DNA of 64,000 nucleotides from Pedobacter sp. Leaf41 (GCF_001422545.1 NZ_LMLE01000011.1:1-64000); one strand, 5' to 3'. Shown: positions 24,612 to 34,193, counted from the first letter of the stretch. Notes: generated by a model not told the origin, from the letters alone. Made by a program: numbers and translations.

Positions 24612-24692
24612 ATGACTATACTATTTATCATCATCCTTCTTTTGCTCTGCTGGGCAGCTTACAAATCAATCGACTGGTTCGAAAAAATCTAA
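24612..24692 (+). CDS. 26-residue single-helix peptide upstream of kdpF
   Basis: MTILFIIILLLLCWAAYKSI then DWFEKI. One hydrophobic helix with a short charged tail, of the size of KdpF but different in sequence. It is the first gene behind the sigma-54 promoter, four bases before the kdpF start. I recall similar peptides before kdp genes in Bacteroidota but cannot name one. It may be an extra small subunit or a leader peptide. Confidence 0.6.
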   Translation: MTILFIIILLLLCWAAYKSIDWFEKI

Positions 24693-24696
24693 AACT

Positions 24697-24774
24697 ATGA
24701 TAGCACTATTTATTATCGCAATTGCCGTATTCATCTACATGATTTACGTGCTGATTAAACCCGAAAAATTTTAA
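24697..24774 (+). CDS. kdpF: potassium-transporting ATPase small subunit KdpF
   Basis: 25 residues (MIALFIIAIAVFIYMIYVLI then KPEKF): one transmembrane helix ending in the KPEKF tail usual for KdpF. It lies 37 bases before kdpA. KdpF stabilises the KdpABC complex in the inner membrane. Confidence 0.85.
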   Translation: MIALFIIAIAVFIYMIYVLIKPEKF

Positions 24775-24811
24775 TCCTGTCTCCCGCTTGGGACCATTAA
24801 CAAATTAAGAA

Positions 24812-26530
24812 ATGAACACTGAATTAACCGGCATTATTGCCACATTCCTGCTCACCCTGGTTATCGCCATTCCTTTAGGGATGTACCTGGCCAAGGTTTT
24901 TGCAGGGGAAAAAGTCTGGACAGATTTTTTAAAACCTCTTGAATCCGGGATCTATAAGTTATCTGGAATAAACATCAAAGAGCAAATGAACTGGAAACAA
25001 CAGATGAAAGCATTGATGACTATCAATTTATTATGGTTAGTCTATGGTTTCTTTGTGCTTATCTTCCAGGACAAGCTCCCCTTTAACCCAGATGGAAATC
25101 CTGGAATGACTCCTGATCTTGCTTTCAATACCATTATCAGCTTTGTTGCTAACTGTAACCTGCAACATTATTCAGGCGAAAGTGGCGTAAGTTACCTTAG
25201 CCAGCAATATGTGTTGATGTTTTTGCAATTTGTGAGTGCAGCAACAGGTATAGCAGCAGCAATTGTGTTATTTAAAGCATTCAGGGATAAAACAACTACA
25301 GAACTTGGAAATTTTTGGGAATTTTTTGTAAAAGCAATTACTCGCTTGCTTTTGCCCTTATCTATTGTAGTTGCATTGATCCTAACATTTAACGGTACAC
25401 CATCAAGTTATGAAGGTAAAGACCAGTTTATATCCATGCAGGGAGATACAGTAAATGTTTCCCGTGGACCTGCTGCACAGATGATTGCCATAAAACACTT
25501 GGGTACAAATGGTGGAGGCTACTTTGGTGTGAATTCGGCCCATCCTTTTGAAAATCCAAGCTACTTTACCAATATGGTAGAGTTGATTGCGCAGGTCATC
25601 ATTCCAATTGCCATGGTCATTGCCTTTGGCTTTTTCATAAGAAGGAAAAAACTTGGCTGGACTATTTTTGGGGTAATGACCATTGGCCTTTTCATGTTGC
25701 TTATTCCAATGCTCAGCTCAGAGCTTGGCGGAAGTCCGGCATTAGCTAAAATGGGTATTTCCCAAACAACAGGGGCTATGGAAGGGAAGGAAGTACGTTT
25801 CGGGCCAGCTGCATCTGCATACTGGGCTACTGTAACGACCATTATTTCTACAGGTTCGGTGAACAGCATGCATGATAGTACCATGCCAATGTCCGGTACA
25901 TGGCAGCTATTGGGCATGATGATTAATTCCTTTTACGGGGGATGTGGAGTTGGTCTGCTGAATTACTTTATTTACTTAATTGTAGCGGTTTTTATTTCAG
26001 GACTAATGGTTGGTAGAACACCAGAGTTTTTAGGGCATAAGGTAGAAGCCAGGGAAATTAAGATAGCTGCTATTATTACTTTACTGAGTCCATTTTTAAT
26101 TTTGGCCGGAACAGCCATTGCAAGCTATGTTTTTACGAATTATGGAGATGCGGGCTGGGCAGTTCAGCCTAAAAACTGGCTAAATAATCCAGGTTTTCAT
26201 GGATTTTCAGAGATGCTTTATGAGGTAACCTCATCGAATGCGAATAACGGATCTGGTTTTGAAGGACTTGGAGATAACAACATTTTCTGGAACCTGTTAA
26301 CAGGTGTTATTATTTTCCTTGGTCGTTTTCTTCCCATTATTGGTCCTATAGCTATCGCCGGATTGCTTGGCGCTAAAAAATTCATCCCTGAATCAGCCGG
26401 TACACTTAGAACAGATACGAAGACCTTTGCACTGATGACCTTTGCTGTTATTATCGTGCTGAATGCACTTTCTTATTTTCCTGCATTGGCCCTGGGCCCA
26501 ATAGCGGAATATTTTACCATGCTTAAATAG
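24812..26530 (+). CDS. kdpA: potassium-transporting ATPase potassium-binding subunit KdpA
   Basis: 572 residues, polytopic inner-membrane channel-like subunit of the KdpFABC potassium pump. The four selectivity-filter loops typical of the family can be seen: NCNLQHYSGESG, KHLGTNGGGYFGVNSAHPFENP, GSVNSMHDSTMPMSG and SSNANNGSGFEGLGDN. The N-terminal ITGIIATFLLTLVIAIPLGMYLAKVF and the length are usual. Followed 8 bases later by kdpB. High-affinity uptake at very low external potassium is the established role. Confidence 0.97.
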   Translation: MNTELTGIIATFLLTLVIAIPLGMYLAKVFAGEKVWTDFLKPLESGIYKLSGINIKEQMNWKQQMKALMTINLLWLVYGFFVLIFQDKLPFNPDGNPGMTPDLAFNTIISFVANCNLQHYSGESGVSYLSQQYVLMFLQFVSAATGIAAAIVLFKAFRDKTTTELGNFWEFFVKAITRLLLPLSIVVALILTFNGTPSSYEGKDQFISMQGDTVNVSRGPAAQMIAIKHLGTNGGGYFGVNSAHPFENPSYFTNMVELIAQVIIPIAMVIAFGFFIRRKKLGWTIFGVMTIGLFMLLIPMLSSELGGSPALAKMGISQTTGAMEGKEVRFGPAASAYWATVTTIISTGSVNSMHDSTMPMSGTWQLLGMMINSFYGGCGVGLLNYFIYLIVAVFISGLMVGRTPEFLGHKVEAREIKIAAIITLLSPFLILAGTAIASYVFTNYGDAGWAVQPKNWLNNPGFHGFSEMLYEVTSSNANNGSGFEGLGDNNIFWNLLTGVIIFLGRFLPIIGPIAIAGLLGAKKFIPESAGTLRTDTKTFALMTFAVIIVLNALSYFPALALGPIAEYFTMLK

Positions 26531-26538
26531 ATATATAA

Positions 26539-28566
26539 ATGAAACCCAATAATAAACTGTTCGAACCTGCCTTGGTGCAGACCGCACTAAAACAATCCTT
26601 CATTAAGCTAGATCCCAGGGTAATGGTCCGTAATCCGGTGATGTTTACCGTAGAGATCGGAACCCTAGTAATGGCTTATGTTACCATATATTCTTTCAGC
26701 CATAGCGGACAGGGATCTCCCTTATACAATTTCTTTATCTTTTTAGTTTTATTGCTGACCGTACTGTTCGCGAACTTTGCTGAAGCCATTGCAGAGGCAA
26801 GAGGTAAGGCACAGGCTGACAGTCTGCGCAAGACCAGGGAAGAAACACCTGCAAAAGTGCTTCTGGCAAACGGAAGCATTGAGATCCGTTCATCTAATAT
26901 GCTTAAGAAAGGTGATGTGTTTGTCTGTGAAACAGGAGATACCATCCCAACTGACGGAGAAATTATCGAAGGTATTGCAACCATTGATGAATCGGCCATT
27001 ACAGGGGAATCTGCTCCGGTAATCCGCGAATCGGGTGGTGATAAATCATCCGTTACCGGTGGTACAAAAGTCTTATCAGATGAGATAAAAGTGCAGGTAA
27101 GTACTGCACCTGGCGAAAGCTTTTTAGATAAAATGATTGCTTTGGTAGAAGGTGCATCACGTCAAAAAACTCCTAATGAGATTGCTTTGACAATTCTACT
27201 AGCAAGCTTTACTCTAGTATTTATCATTGTATGCGTAACCTTAAAACCTTTCGCAGATTATGCAAATACTCCAATTACCATTGCAGCTTTAATTTCGCTT
27301 TTCGTTTGTTTAATTCCTACAACAATAGGTGGTTTGTTATCTGCTATTGGCATAGCCGGTATGGATAGGGCTTTAAGAGCAAACGTAATTACCAAATCGG
27401 GTAAAGCAGTTGAAACTGCAGGTGATATCGATGTACTGCTATTGGACAAAACCGGAACGATTACTATTGGTAACCGTAAGGCTACCAATTTTTACCCAAC
27501 AGAGGGAGTAGATGAAAAAACATTTACTGATGCCTGTGTCTTGAGTTCACTGGCCGATGAAACCCCTGAGGGAAAATCGATCATCGAACTTGCAGGTGAG
27601 AAGGGTTTCAGAACAAGCGGAACCCCTGAAGGTTCAACTTTTATCAAGTTTACGGCTGAAACCCGTTCTAGCGGACTGGATACAGCTGATGGTAGAAGAA
27701 TCAGAAAAGGTGCTTTCGATTCAATCAGGAACATAGTTGAGAAAGCGGGTAACATTTTTCCTTCTGATATAGAAAACCATGTGAAAACTATTGCAACAAA
27801 TGGTGGAACACCGTTAGTTGTTTCTGAAAATGAAAAAGCGCTTGGTGTAATCGAACTTCAGGATATTATTAAACCAGGTATCAGCGAACGCTTTGAACGG
27901 CTTAGAAAAATGGGTGTTAAAACGGTAATGGTAACTGGTGATAACCCTTTGACGGCTAAGTATATTGCTGAAAAGGCGGGTGTTGATGATTTTATCGCCG
28001 AGGCAAAGCCTGAGGATAAGATGAACTACATCAAGGATGAGCAAGCCCTTGGTAAGCTGGTTGCGATGATGGGTGACGGTACAAACGATGCGCCGGCTTT
28101 AGCTCAGGCAGATGTTGGTGTAGCCATGAATAGTGGAACACAAGCGGCAAAGGAGGCAGGAAACATGGTCGATTTAGATAACGACCCAACCAAATTAATT
28201 GAGATTGTAGAAATCGGGAAACAGCTGTTAATCACCCGTGGAACGCTGACTACCTTTTCGATTGCCAATGACGTTGCGAAGTATTTTGCTATAGTTCCTG
28301 CCTTATTTATCGCTTCAATCCCTGCGTTGCAGAGCTTAAATATTATGGGACTGCATTCTCCGGAATCGGCGATCATGTCGGCGGTCATCTTCAATGCGAT
28401 TATTATCCCGATCCTGATTCCGTTAGCACTTAAAGGTGTTGCCTATAAGCCAATCGGTGCGACCGCACTCTTGCGCAGGAATCTGTTCATATATGGTATA
28501 GGTGGGGTGGTTGCTCCATTTATAGGCATCAAAATTATTGATTTATTAGTAGGCTTATTCGTATAG
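26539..28566 (+). CDS. kdpB: potassium-transporting P-type ATPase subunit KdpB
   Basis: 675 residues, P-type ATPase. The phosphorylated Asp303 lies in [16 protein letters not shown]. Also present are the TGES motif in AITGESAPV, the KGA motif in RIRKGAF and the hinge [31 protein letters not shown] with [21 protein letters not shown]. Membrane segments lie at about 35-80, 215-275 and 575-675. It couples ATP hydrolysis to potassium transport through KdpA. Confidence 0.97.
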   Translation: MKPNNKLFEPALVQTALKQSFIKLDPRVMVRNPVMFTVEIGTLVMAYVTIYSFSHSGQGSPLYNFFIFLVLLLTVLFANFAEAIAEARGKAQADSLRKTREETPAKVLLANGSIEIRSSNMLKKGDVFVCETGDTIPTDGEIIEGIATIDESAITGESAPVIRESGGDKSSVTGGTKVLSDEIKVQVSTAPGESFLDKMIALVEGASRQKTPNEIALTILLASFTLVFIIVCVTLKPFADYANTPITIAALISLFVCLIPTTIGGLLSAIGIAGMDRALRANVITKSGKAVETAGDIDVLLLDKTGTITIGNRKATNFYPTEGVDEKTFTDACVLSSLADETPEGKSIIELAGEKGFRTSGTPEGSTFIKFTAETRSSGLDTADGRRIRKGAFDSIRNIVEKAGNIFPSDIENHVKTIATNGGTPLVVSENEKALGVIELQDIIKPGISERFERLRKMGVKTVMVTGDNPLTAKYIAEKAGVDDFIAEAKPEDKMNYIKDEQALGKLVAMMGDGTNDAPALAQADVGVAMNSGTQAAKEAGNMVDLDNDPTKLIEIVEIGKQLLITRGTLTTFSIANDVAKYFAIVPALFIASIPALQSLNIMGLHSPESAIMSAVIFNAIIIPILIPLALKGVAYKPIGATALLRRNLFIYGIGGVVAPFIGIKIIDLLVGLFV

Positions 28567-28584
28567 GCCTTAAATTAAAATAAA

Positions 28585-29145
28585 ATGAAAAAGTATATTA
28601 TTCAATCCATCCGCTTAACAGTTGTCTTAATTGTATTGTTATGCGTTGTTTATCCCATTAGTGTTGCCTTTATGGGTAAAATGTCCAAAGGAAACGGCGG
28701 GGGTGAGAAAATCATCAAAAACGGCAAAACAGTGGGATACGCATTACTTGGCCAGTCTTTTACCAAACCGGAATATTTCTGGGGAAGGCCATCTGCAGCT
28801 GGCTATAATGCGGCCGGTTCAGCGGGTTCAAATAAAGGACCTTCTAATCCGGATTATTTAAAGGATGTACAGTCTCGTATCGATACCTTATTGAAATACA
28901 ACCCTGGGATTAAAAAATCCGATATCCCCGCCGATATGGTTACTGCATCAGGAAGCGGGCTTGACCCGAATATTTCTGAAGCCGGCGCCGCCATCCAGGT
29001 GGCAAGGGTGGCCAAAGCCAGGAAAATAGACGAGCAAAAAGTGAAAGAACTGGTTGCCATGAATACCCTTAAGCCCTTTATGGGACTTTTCGGACCATCA
29101 TCGGTAAATGTACTGAAACTCAACCTGGCCCTTGATGAACTATAA
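28585..29145 (+). CDS. kdpC: potassium-transporting ATPase subunit KdpC
   Basis: 186 residues, one N-terminal transmembrane helix (about 8-30), then a periplasmic domain with the family's GRPSAAGYNAAGSAGSNKGPSNPDY block and the C-terminal NxLxLNLALDEL. It acts in KdpFABC assembly and ATP affinity. It lies 18 bases after kdpB. Confidence 0.96.
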   Translation: MKKYIIQSIRLTVVLIVLLCVVYPISVAFMGKMSKGNGGGEKIIKNGKTVGYALLGQSFTKPEYFWGRPSAAGYNAAGSAGSNKGPSNPDYLKDVQSRIDTLLKYNPGIKKSDIPADMVTASGSGLDPNISEAGAAIQVARVAKARKIDEQKVKELVAMNTLKPFMGLFGPSSVNVLKLNLALDEL

Positions 29146-29160
29146 AAAACTGACCATCCT

Positions 29161-29205
29161 GCTGCCTGCTTTTAAAGCGTTTGCCAAAACAGTCAAGTAG
29201 GCAGC
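29161..29205 (+). other. hairpin between kdpC and the porin gene
   Basis: GCTGCCTGCTT and AAGTAGGCAGC form a 10-of-11 bp stem around a ~23-nt loop. No T-run follows, so it is more likely an mRNA-processing or stability structure than a terminator. The remaining ~190 bases up to the porin start show no promoter I can defend. Confidence 0.5.
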
Positions 29206-29401
29206 ATCACCGGTCAATCTGATAACACCCTAAAATTAACAACAACAAAGTTTTTGGGGCCCGTAAAAAAAGAGCACGGGGCTCAAGGGCTTTGCCCTAA
29301 AAAGCACATTTTCAATTTTTATGAAACCGTCATAATTTTTCATACCGCGTTGTGGGATGAACAAATTCGATGGCTTCATTACCGTTAAATTATTCAAAAA
29401 G

Positions 29402-30472
29402 ATGAAAAAATTATTATTACTAGCCGCTGCAGTTTCAACAGTATTCTTAGCCAAAGCGCAGGAAGAACCAAAGATCAAGGTAACCGGATACCTGGAAGCC
29501 TATTATGGATATGACTTTAACAAACCGGCAGATCATAACCGCCCTGGCTTTATCTATTCACATAACCGCGCAAACGAAGTGAACTTAAATCTTGGTTTTA
29601 TCAAAGCGGCTTACGATAGCGGTAATATCCGTGCAAACCTGGCTGTGATGGCAGGGACATACGCAAACGCCAACCTTACGGCCGAACCAGGAGTGTTGAA
29701 AAACGTCTTCGAAGCCAATGCGGGTGTAAAGCTTTCTAAATCTGAAAATCTTTGGATTGATGCGGGTATCTTTTCATCACATATAGGCTTCGAGAGCGCC
29801 ATATCTAAGGACTGCTGGGTACTTACCAGAAACATTTCTTCCGAGAATACGCCTTACTATGAGTCTGGTGCAAAAATTACATATGGTACAAAGGATGGTA
29901 AATTTACAGCAGTCGCACTATATCTGAATGGATGGCAGCGAATTACACGCCAGAATGGCAATGATAAACCTGCAGGAGGCTTGCAGCTGACTTGGAAGCC
30001 TACGGATAAAATTACGGTAAATTACAGTAATTTCCTTGGAAGCGAAGGCGCTGACACGGTTAGGGTAAACCGCTTCTATCATAACGTTTATGGTATCTTT
30101 CAGCTTACCGATAAGTTCGGCGTAACACTAGGTTTCGATTACGGAACCCAGCAAAAAATAAAAGGAAGTAATGACAAAAATGAAGTGATCTCACCAGTAG
30201 CTATCCTGCAATATAAGTTTGCGCCAAAATGGGCTGTTGCGGGTAGGTTCGAATATTATGAAGATAAAAATGGCGTATTTATAGCAACAGGAACTCCAAA
30301 TGGATTTAAAACAAAGGGTTATTCTTTAAACCTTGATTATTCTCCAATTCCAAACGCTGTTGTTCGTTTAGAAGGAAAAGCATATGACAGCAAAGATAAA
30401 ATATTTGTCAGAGATGCCGGTGCGGTTAATGCCAATGCAGCATTAACTGCCAGCATAGCCGTTTCATTTTAA
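29402..30472 (+). CDS. outer-membrane beta-barrel porin of the kdp locus
   Basis: 356 residues from the ATG at 29402 (MKKLLLLAAAVSTVFLAKAQ, a clean signal peptide); an ATG 15 codons upstream would only lengthen the leader. The mature part has alternating aromatic/hydrophobic strands and ends with a C-terminal Phe (ASIAVSF), as in outer-membrane barrels. Short strands (VTGYLEAYYGYDFNKP, EVNLNLGFIKAAYDSG, NAVVRLEGKAYDSKDK) resemble the putative porins often encoded after kdpC in Bacteroidota. Its likely job is to let potassium cross the outer membrane during starvation; that role is inferred from context. Confidence 0.82.
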   Translation: MKKLLLLAAAVSTVFLAKAQEEPKIKVTGYLEAYYGYDFNKPADHNRPGFIYSHNRANEVNLNLGFIKAAYDSGNIRANLAVMAGTYANANLTAEPGVLKNVFEANAGVKLSKSENLWIDAGIFSSHIGFESAISKDCWVLTRNISSENTPYYESGAKITYGTKDGKFTAVALYLNGWQRITRQNGNDKPAGGLQLTWKPTDKITVNYSNFLGSEGADTVRVNRFYHNVYGIFQLTDKFGVTLGFDYGTQQKIKGSNDKNEVISPVAILQYKFAPKWAVAGRFEYYEDKNGVFIATGTPNGFKTKGYSLNLDYSPIPNAVVRLEGKAYDSKDKIFVRDAGAVNANAALTASIAVSF

Positions 30473-30486
30473 TAAAGCTCATTTAT

Positions 30487-30511
30487 CCACCCGGAAACAT
30501 TTTTCGGGTGG
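30487..30511 (+). terminator. possible terminator/attenuator after the porin gene
   Basis: CCACCCG...CGGGTGG, a 7-bp perfect stem 14 bases after the porin stop, with a weak T-content tail (TCAATTTAAA). It probably reduces but does not end transcription into the sensor genes. Confidence 0.45.
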
Positions 30512-30526
30512 TCAATTTAAAAGATT

Positions 30527-30781
30527 ATGCATCCTTACATAGAAATCATATACTGCTTAATTTTGATCACCCTAGGTGTGATTTTAATTAAAAGGCTTAG
30601 GGTAGTTAAGAACAGGAAAAATATAAACTTTTACAGGACATTTGCCGCTAGGAAATATTGCGAGCTCATGTCCAGAAAATTAACCATCCGGTTAATTATT
30701 ACGGTATTTGTACTAAGCCTGGTCGTAACCAGTTTTATACTAATCGAAAAGGGTATCATGAGTGTGGTTTGGAATTATTAG
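30527..30781 (+). CDS. small two-helix membrane protein of the kdp locus
   Basis: 84 residues with helices at about 6-22 and 53-76, separated by a strongly basic cytoplasmic loop (KRLRVVKNRKNINFYRTFAARKY). No family recognised. It lies between the porin and the KdpD-like protein, six bases before the latter's ATG, so it is co-transcribed with the sensor genes. It could be a membrane anchor for the soluble KdpD-like protein, which lacks helices of its own; that is a guess from position. Confidence 0.6.
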   Translation: MHPYIEIIYCLILITLGVILIKRLRVVKNRKNINFYRTFAARKYCELMSRKLTIRLIITVFVLSLVVTSFILIEKGIMSVVWNY

Positions 30782-30787
30782 ACGATA

Positions 30788-31918
30788 ATGGAAGAGCAAC
30801 AAAAGGAAGAATCGGTAAAACATTTTCTCGATCTAGTTAAAAAGTCGAGGCGTGGAAAGCTGAAAGTGTATATTGGCATGAGTGCCGGTGTTGGCAAAAC
30901 GTACAGGATGCTCCAGGAAGCACACGCTTTGCTTCGTAATGGTATCGATATCTGCATTGGATATGTAGAGACCCATAACCGGGCGGAGACCCATGCTCTT
31001 GTTGGCGGTCTTCCTGAAGTCAAGAGGCGAAAGATATTTTATCGTGGTAAGGAACTCGAAGAAATGGACCTTCAGGGTATCATCAATCGTCATCCTGAGA
31101 TTGTCATTGTTGATGAACTTGCCCATACGAATGCGGAAGGTAGTAAAAACAGCAAACGCTGGCAGGACGTTTTTGATTTGCTGGAAGCCGGGATCAGTGT
31201 TATCTCCGCCGTCAATATTCAACATTTGGAGAGTATTAATGAGGAGATAGAACAGATTACGGGTATAGCGGTGACCGAGCGCATACCGGATAAGATTTTG
31301 GAGCTCGCCGATGAAATCGTAAATATTGACCTTACAGCTGATGAGCTGGTAACCAGGCTGAAAGAGGGAAAGATCTATGATAAGAGTAAGATCGAACGAG
31401 CACTTGGAAATTTTTTCCAGTCCGATAAAATCCTTCAGTTGCGCGAACTGGCCCTCAAAGAGGTCGTACACCAGGTAGAACGGAAAATCCAGACCGAAAT
31501 CCCCAAATCCATTAAACTTAGACCTGAACGCTTTCTGGCCTGTATATCTTCCAATGCTGAAACAGCAGGTGTGGTAATCAGGAAAACAGCCCGCCTGGCA
31601 TCCTATTACCGTTCTCCTTGGATTGTGCTGTATGTACAGAGTGATAGTGAAAGCTTAGAACGCATAAAACTAGACAAGCAAAGGCACCTGATCAATAATT
31701 TCAAGCTTGCTACTGAACTCGGGGCGGAAGTTATTAAAATCAAAAGTAATCAGGTTACACGTGCCATCATTGATCTGGCTACCGAAAAGGAGGTTACAAC
31801 CATCTGTATCGGGAAGCCTCACCTGAATATCTTTCAAGTCATTCTTCGAACGGCAGTCTTCAACGGACTGTTGAAAAATCTTGCTATGAAGGATATCGAT
31901 CTGGTCATTCTATCTTAA
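30788..31918 (+). CDS. KdpD-like sensor protein without kinase domain
   Basis: 376 residues matching only the N-terminal cytoplasmic half of KdpD. The KdpD domain (about 20-230) has the Walker-like GMSAGVGKTYRMLQEAHALL, GYVETHNRAET, EIVIVDELAHTNAEGSKNSKRWQDV and AVNIQHLESINEEI. It is followed by a UspA-like domain (about 250-376). The four helices and histidine-kinase core of full KdpD (about 900 residues) are absent, with no sign of a broken gene. A separate histidine kinase follows 31 bases downstream, so sensing and phosphorylation are divided between two proteins. Confidence 0.9.
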   Translation: MEEQQKEESVKHFLDLVKKSRRGKLKVYIGMSAGVGKTYRMLQEAHALLRNGIDICIGYVETHNRAETHALVGGLPEVKRRKIFYRGKELEEMDLQGIINRHPEIVIVDELAHTNAEGSKNSKRWQDVFDLLEAGISVISAVNIQHLESINEEIEQITGIAVTERIPDKILELADEIVNIDLTADELVTRLKEGKIYDKSKIERALGNFFQSDKILQLRELALKEVVHQVERKIQTEIPKSIKLRPERFLACISSNAETAGVVIRKTARLASYYRSPWIVLYVQSDSESLERIKLDKQRHLINNFKLATELGAEVIKIKSNQVTRAIIDLATEKEVTTICIGKPHLNIFQVILRTAVFNGLLKNLAMKDIDLVILS

Positions 31919-31949
31919 TTCTTATCATATATACAAACAAATAGTCATC

Positions 31950-33698
31950 ATGAAAGTAAAGACTAAACTCCGCCTTGGCTTCGGCTTCCTTTTTATATTA
32001 GTGCTCTCTTTTGGACTAATTGCCATTTTTTTTCTCAATGAGCTCTCTGATAAATCCAAGGTAATTCTCAAGGATAATTATAAAACCTTAAAATATATCG
32101 CCGCAATGCGTGGTGTGTTGGACAACAACAGCCTCCCATTGCAAAATGCTGAAAAAGCAGTTTTCGCTAAGAACCTGAAAATGGAACAGGAAAATATTAC
32201 AGAACCCGGGGAGCGGGATGCTGTAGAACGTCTTCATCTGGGTTTTGATAAGATTTCAAATGCAAGATCCGCAGAGGGACAGGAAAGTTTTCTAAGGGAA
32301 ACGAGAACAGCTCTGCAGCAAATAGAAGATCTGAATATGAAAGCCATATATGAAAAGAACGGTTTGGCTACAGCAGCTTCCGAGCGAGCGAACATCTATA
32401 TCGGCATAGCTGCAACAGTTTGTTTTATGATTCTATTTACTTTTATTGTAAATTTTCCTGGCTTTGTTGCCAATCCGCTTGCCGAATTCAGCAAGGCCAT
32501 CCGGGAAATCAGCAGAGGAAATTATAAGCAGCGCCTGCATTTTAATAATAACGATGAATTCAGTGAACTTGCTTCCTCGTTCAACAGCATGGCAAAAAAG
32601 CTTAACGAATGGGAGAATAGCAATCTCTCGAAACTCAAATCGGAAAAGCTGCGCATTGAGGCCATTATTGCCCAGATGCAGGATGCTATTATTGGTCTTA
32701 ATGAAAAAGGCGAGGTTCTCTTTCTAAATACTCTAGCTTCAAAACTGATTAATCTGGATGCCGAAAAGACCGTTGGTCAAAACGTGTCACAGCTTATCGA
32801 AAAAAATCAGCTGCTTAAACGTATCTTGAGTCCTCAGACAGATACCAAGCCATTAAAGATATTCGCCGATGATAAGGAAAGTTATTTTCAGCTCGAAAAC
32901 AGAGAAATTGTTATACCCAATTTCGAGGTACAAGCAGGTGATACGCTCGTTGAATCCTCTAAATCAGCGGGTAGCGTTTACGTTTTGAAAAACATTACCC
33001 AATTTAAAGAACTTGACGAGGCTAAGACCAACTTTATTGCTACTGTCTCCCATGAACTAAAAACTCCGCTATCATCGATAAAGATGAGCCTGAAGCTTTT
33101 AAAGGATGAAAGAGTCGGAGGAATGAACGACGAACAAAAAGAATTACTCGAACATATTCGGGAAGATTCCGATAGATTACTTAAGATAACCAGTGAGCTA
33201 TTGGACCTCTCCCAGGCCGAAACTGGCAATCTCAAGCTTAGCTTTGCGATCACCAAACCACTTGAAATCGTAAATTATGCGATTGATGCGGTAAGTTTTC
33301 AGGCGGAACAGAAGCATATTAGGCTCGAGGTGAACTGTGATGAAAACCTTTCAAAAGTGAATGCCGACATCCAGAAAACCGCCTGGGTGCTGGTAAACTT
33401 TCTTTCCAATGCGCTGCGATATAGCTCGGAAAAATCAAGGGTTATTCTTGATGTCGTTCAGCTGTCCGGTCAGGTCCGGTTTTCTGTACGGGATTTTGGA
33501 AAGGGCATTGACGAAAAGTACCAAAAAAGGCTTTTCGACAGGTACTTTCAGGTGCCTACGGACGGGCAAAACAAGTCGGGATCAGGCTTAGGCCTCGCCA
33601 TTTCCAAGGATTTTATCGAAGCGGAAAAGGGCAGGATCTGGGTCGAAAGCGCAATCGGAGAAGGGAGCAGCTTCTTTTTTACGCTACCCAATGCATAG
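31950..33698 (+). CDS. HAMP-PAS sensor histidine kinase, probable partner of the NtrC-like regulator
   Basis: 582 residues. The order is helix 1 (about 8-30), an extracytoplasmic helical region, helix 2 (about 150-172), HAMP (about 173-227, NPLAEFSKAIREISRGNYKQRL), PAS (about 235-350, IIAQMQDAIIGLNEKGEVLFLN) and HisKA with phospho-acceptor His368 in ATVSHELKTPLSSIKMSL. The HATPase_c domain has LVNFLSNALRYSSEKS (N box), VRDFGKGIDEKYQKRLFDRYFQV (G1) and GSGLGLAISKDFIEAEKGRIWVES (G2). It follows the KdpD-like gene in the kdp block. By context it phosphorylates the regulator at 23113 in response to potassium status. Confidence 0.9.
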   Translation: MKVKTKLRLGFGFLFILVLSFGLIAIFFLNELSDKSKVILKDNYKTLKYIAAMRGVLDNNSLPLQNAEKAVFAKNLKMEQENITEPGERDAVERLHLGFDKISNARSAEGQESFLRETRTALQQIEDLNMKAIYEKNGLATAASERANIYIGIAATVCFMILFTFIVNFPGFVANPLAEFSKAIREISRGNYKQRLHFNNNDEFSELASSFNSMAKKLNEWENSNLSKLKSEKLRIEAIIAQMQDAIIGLNEKGEVLFLNTLASKLINLDAEKTVGQNVSQLIEKNQLLKRILSPQTDTKPLKIFADDKESYFQLENREIVIPNFEVQAGDTLVESSKSAGSVYVLKNITQFKELDEAKTNFIATVSHELKTPLSSIKMSLKLLKDERVGGMNDEQKELLEHIREDSDRLLKITSELLDLSQAETGNLKLSFAITKPLEIVNYAIDAVSFQAEQKHIRLEVNCDENLSKVNADIQKTAWVLVNFLSNALRYSSEKSRVILDVVQLSGQVRFSVRDFGKGIDEKYQKRLFDRYFQVPTDGQNKSGSGLGLAISKDFIEAEKGRIWVESAIGEGSSFFFTLPNA

Positions 33699-33735
33699 GA
33701 AAAAGAGCTAATACATTCTCCTTTTAAAAATTTCT

Positions 33736-33775
33736 AAAGAGATGTGCCTTTTTACATGGTCATCTCTTTTTCTCT
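33736..33775 (+). terminator. terminator of the kdp sensor operon
   Basis: AAAGAGATG...CATCTCTTT, a 9-bp perfect stem with a 16-nt loop and T-rich downstream bases (TTTCTCTTTTC), about 38 bases after the kinase stop. Confidence 0.75.
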
Positions 33776-33802
33776 TTTCAATATTTTTCCAAAACGGTAA
33801 TA

Positions 33803-33823
33803 ATCCTTCTATTTTGAAAGGGA
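33803..33823 (+). promoter_or_regulatory. upstream activator palindrome 3 (second ArgE-like operon)
   Basis: ATCCTTCTA - TTT - TGAAAGGGA: imperfect arms with the same ATTTTG core as sites 1 and 2. The centre at 33813 is 97 bases upstream of the -24 G at 33910. Confidence 0.72.
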
Positions 33824-33908
33824 TAAGTATTGATAAACTTTATTCCTGAATGAATAAATCTCGCTTTATGGTCTATAATGGCCCTTTTTTTTATGTAGAA
33901 GATACTCT

Positions 33909-33924
33909 GGGCATCCACTTTGAT
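33909..33924 (+). promoter_or_regulatory. sigma-54 promoter 3
   Basis: GGGCATCCACTTTGAT: GGCAT at -24 (33910) and TTTG at -12 (33922) in correct phase. The next ATG is at 33945. Confidence 0.75.
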
Positions 33925-33944
33925 AATAATGGATCAAGTAAGCA

Positions 33945-34178
33945 ATGAAAATTAAGAGTATGGCAAACAACGAAAATCATGAAAAAATAATCGTAAAAAG
34001 AAACAGCGCCGGCAGTTTTCGACACCTGTATGAATGGGTAAGGGTTTATCTTTCTCCTTTTAAAACAGTCAAAAAACCTGTTAGCAATAAAATTCATGGA
34101 AAGCTTGCACATAAGGAAAACCTTGTCGAAGACCGGAAGGGCAGGCCCACTTTTTATATTTCCTATACAGGATTATAA
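33945..34178 (+). CDS. 77-residue basic protein in the sigma-54 regulon
   Basis: Unrecognised small protein, rich in Lys, Arg, His and Asn (ANNENHEKIIVKRNSAGSFRHLYEWVRVYLSPFKTVKKP), with no helix long enough for the membrane and no signal peptide. It begins 21 bases after sigma-54 promoter 3 and ends 15 bases before the second ArgE-like gene, so it is the first gene of that operon. The position argues that it is real. An internal ATG six codons in (MANNENHEK) is an equally good start. Role unknown. Confidence 0.6.
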   Translation: MKIKSMANNENHEKIIVKRNSAGSFRHLYEWVRVYLSPFKTVKKPVSNKIHGKLAHKENLVEDRKGRPTFYISYTGL

Positions 34179-34193
34179 CTAAAACTAAAAAAT

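Noticed and set aside
30833-31471. 212-codon open frame antisense to the KdpD-like gene
   Set aside because: Shadow of a strongly conserved coding region on the other strand; no recognisable protein.
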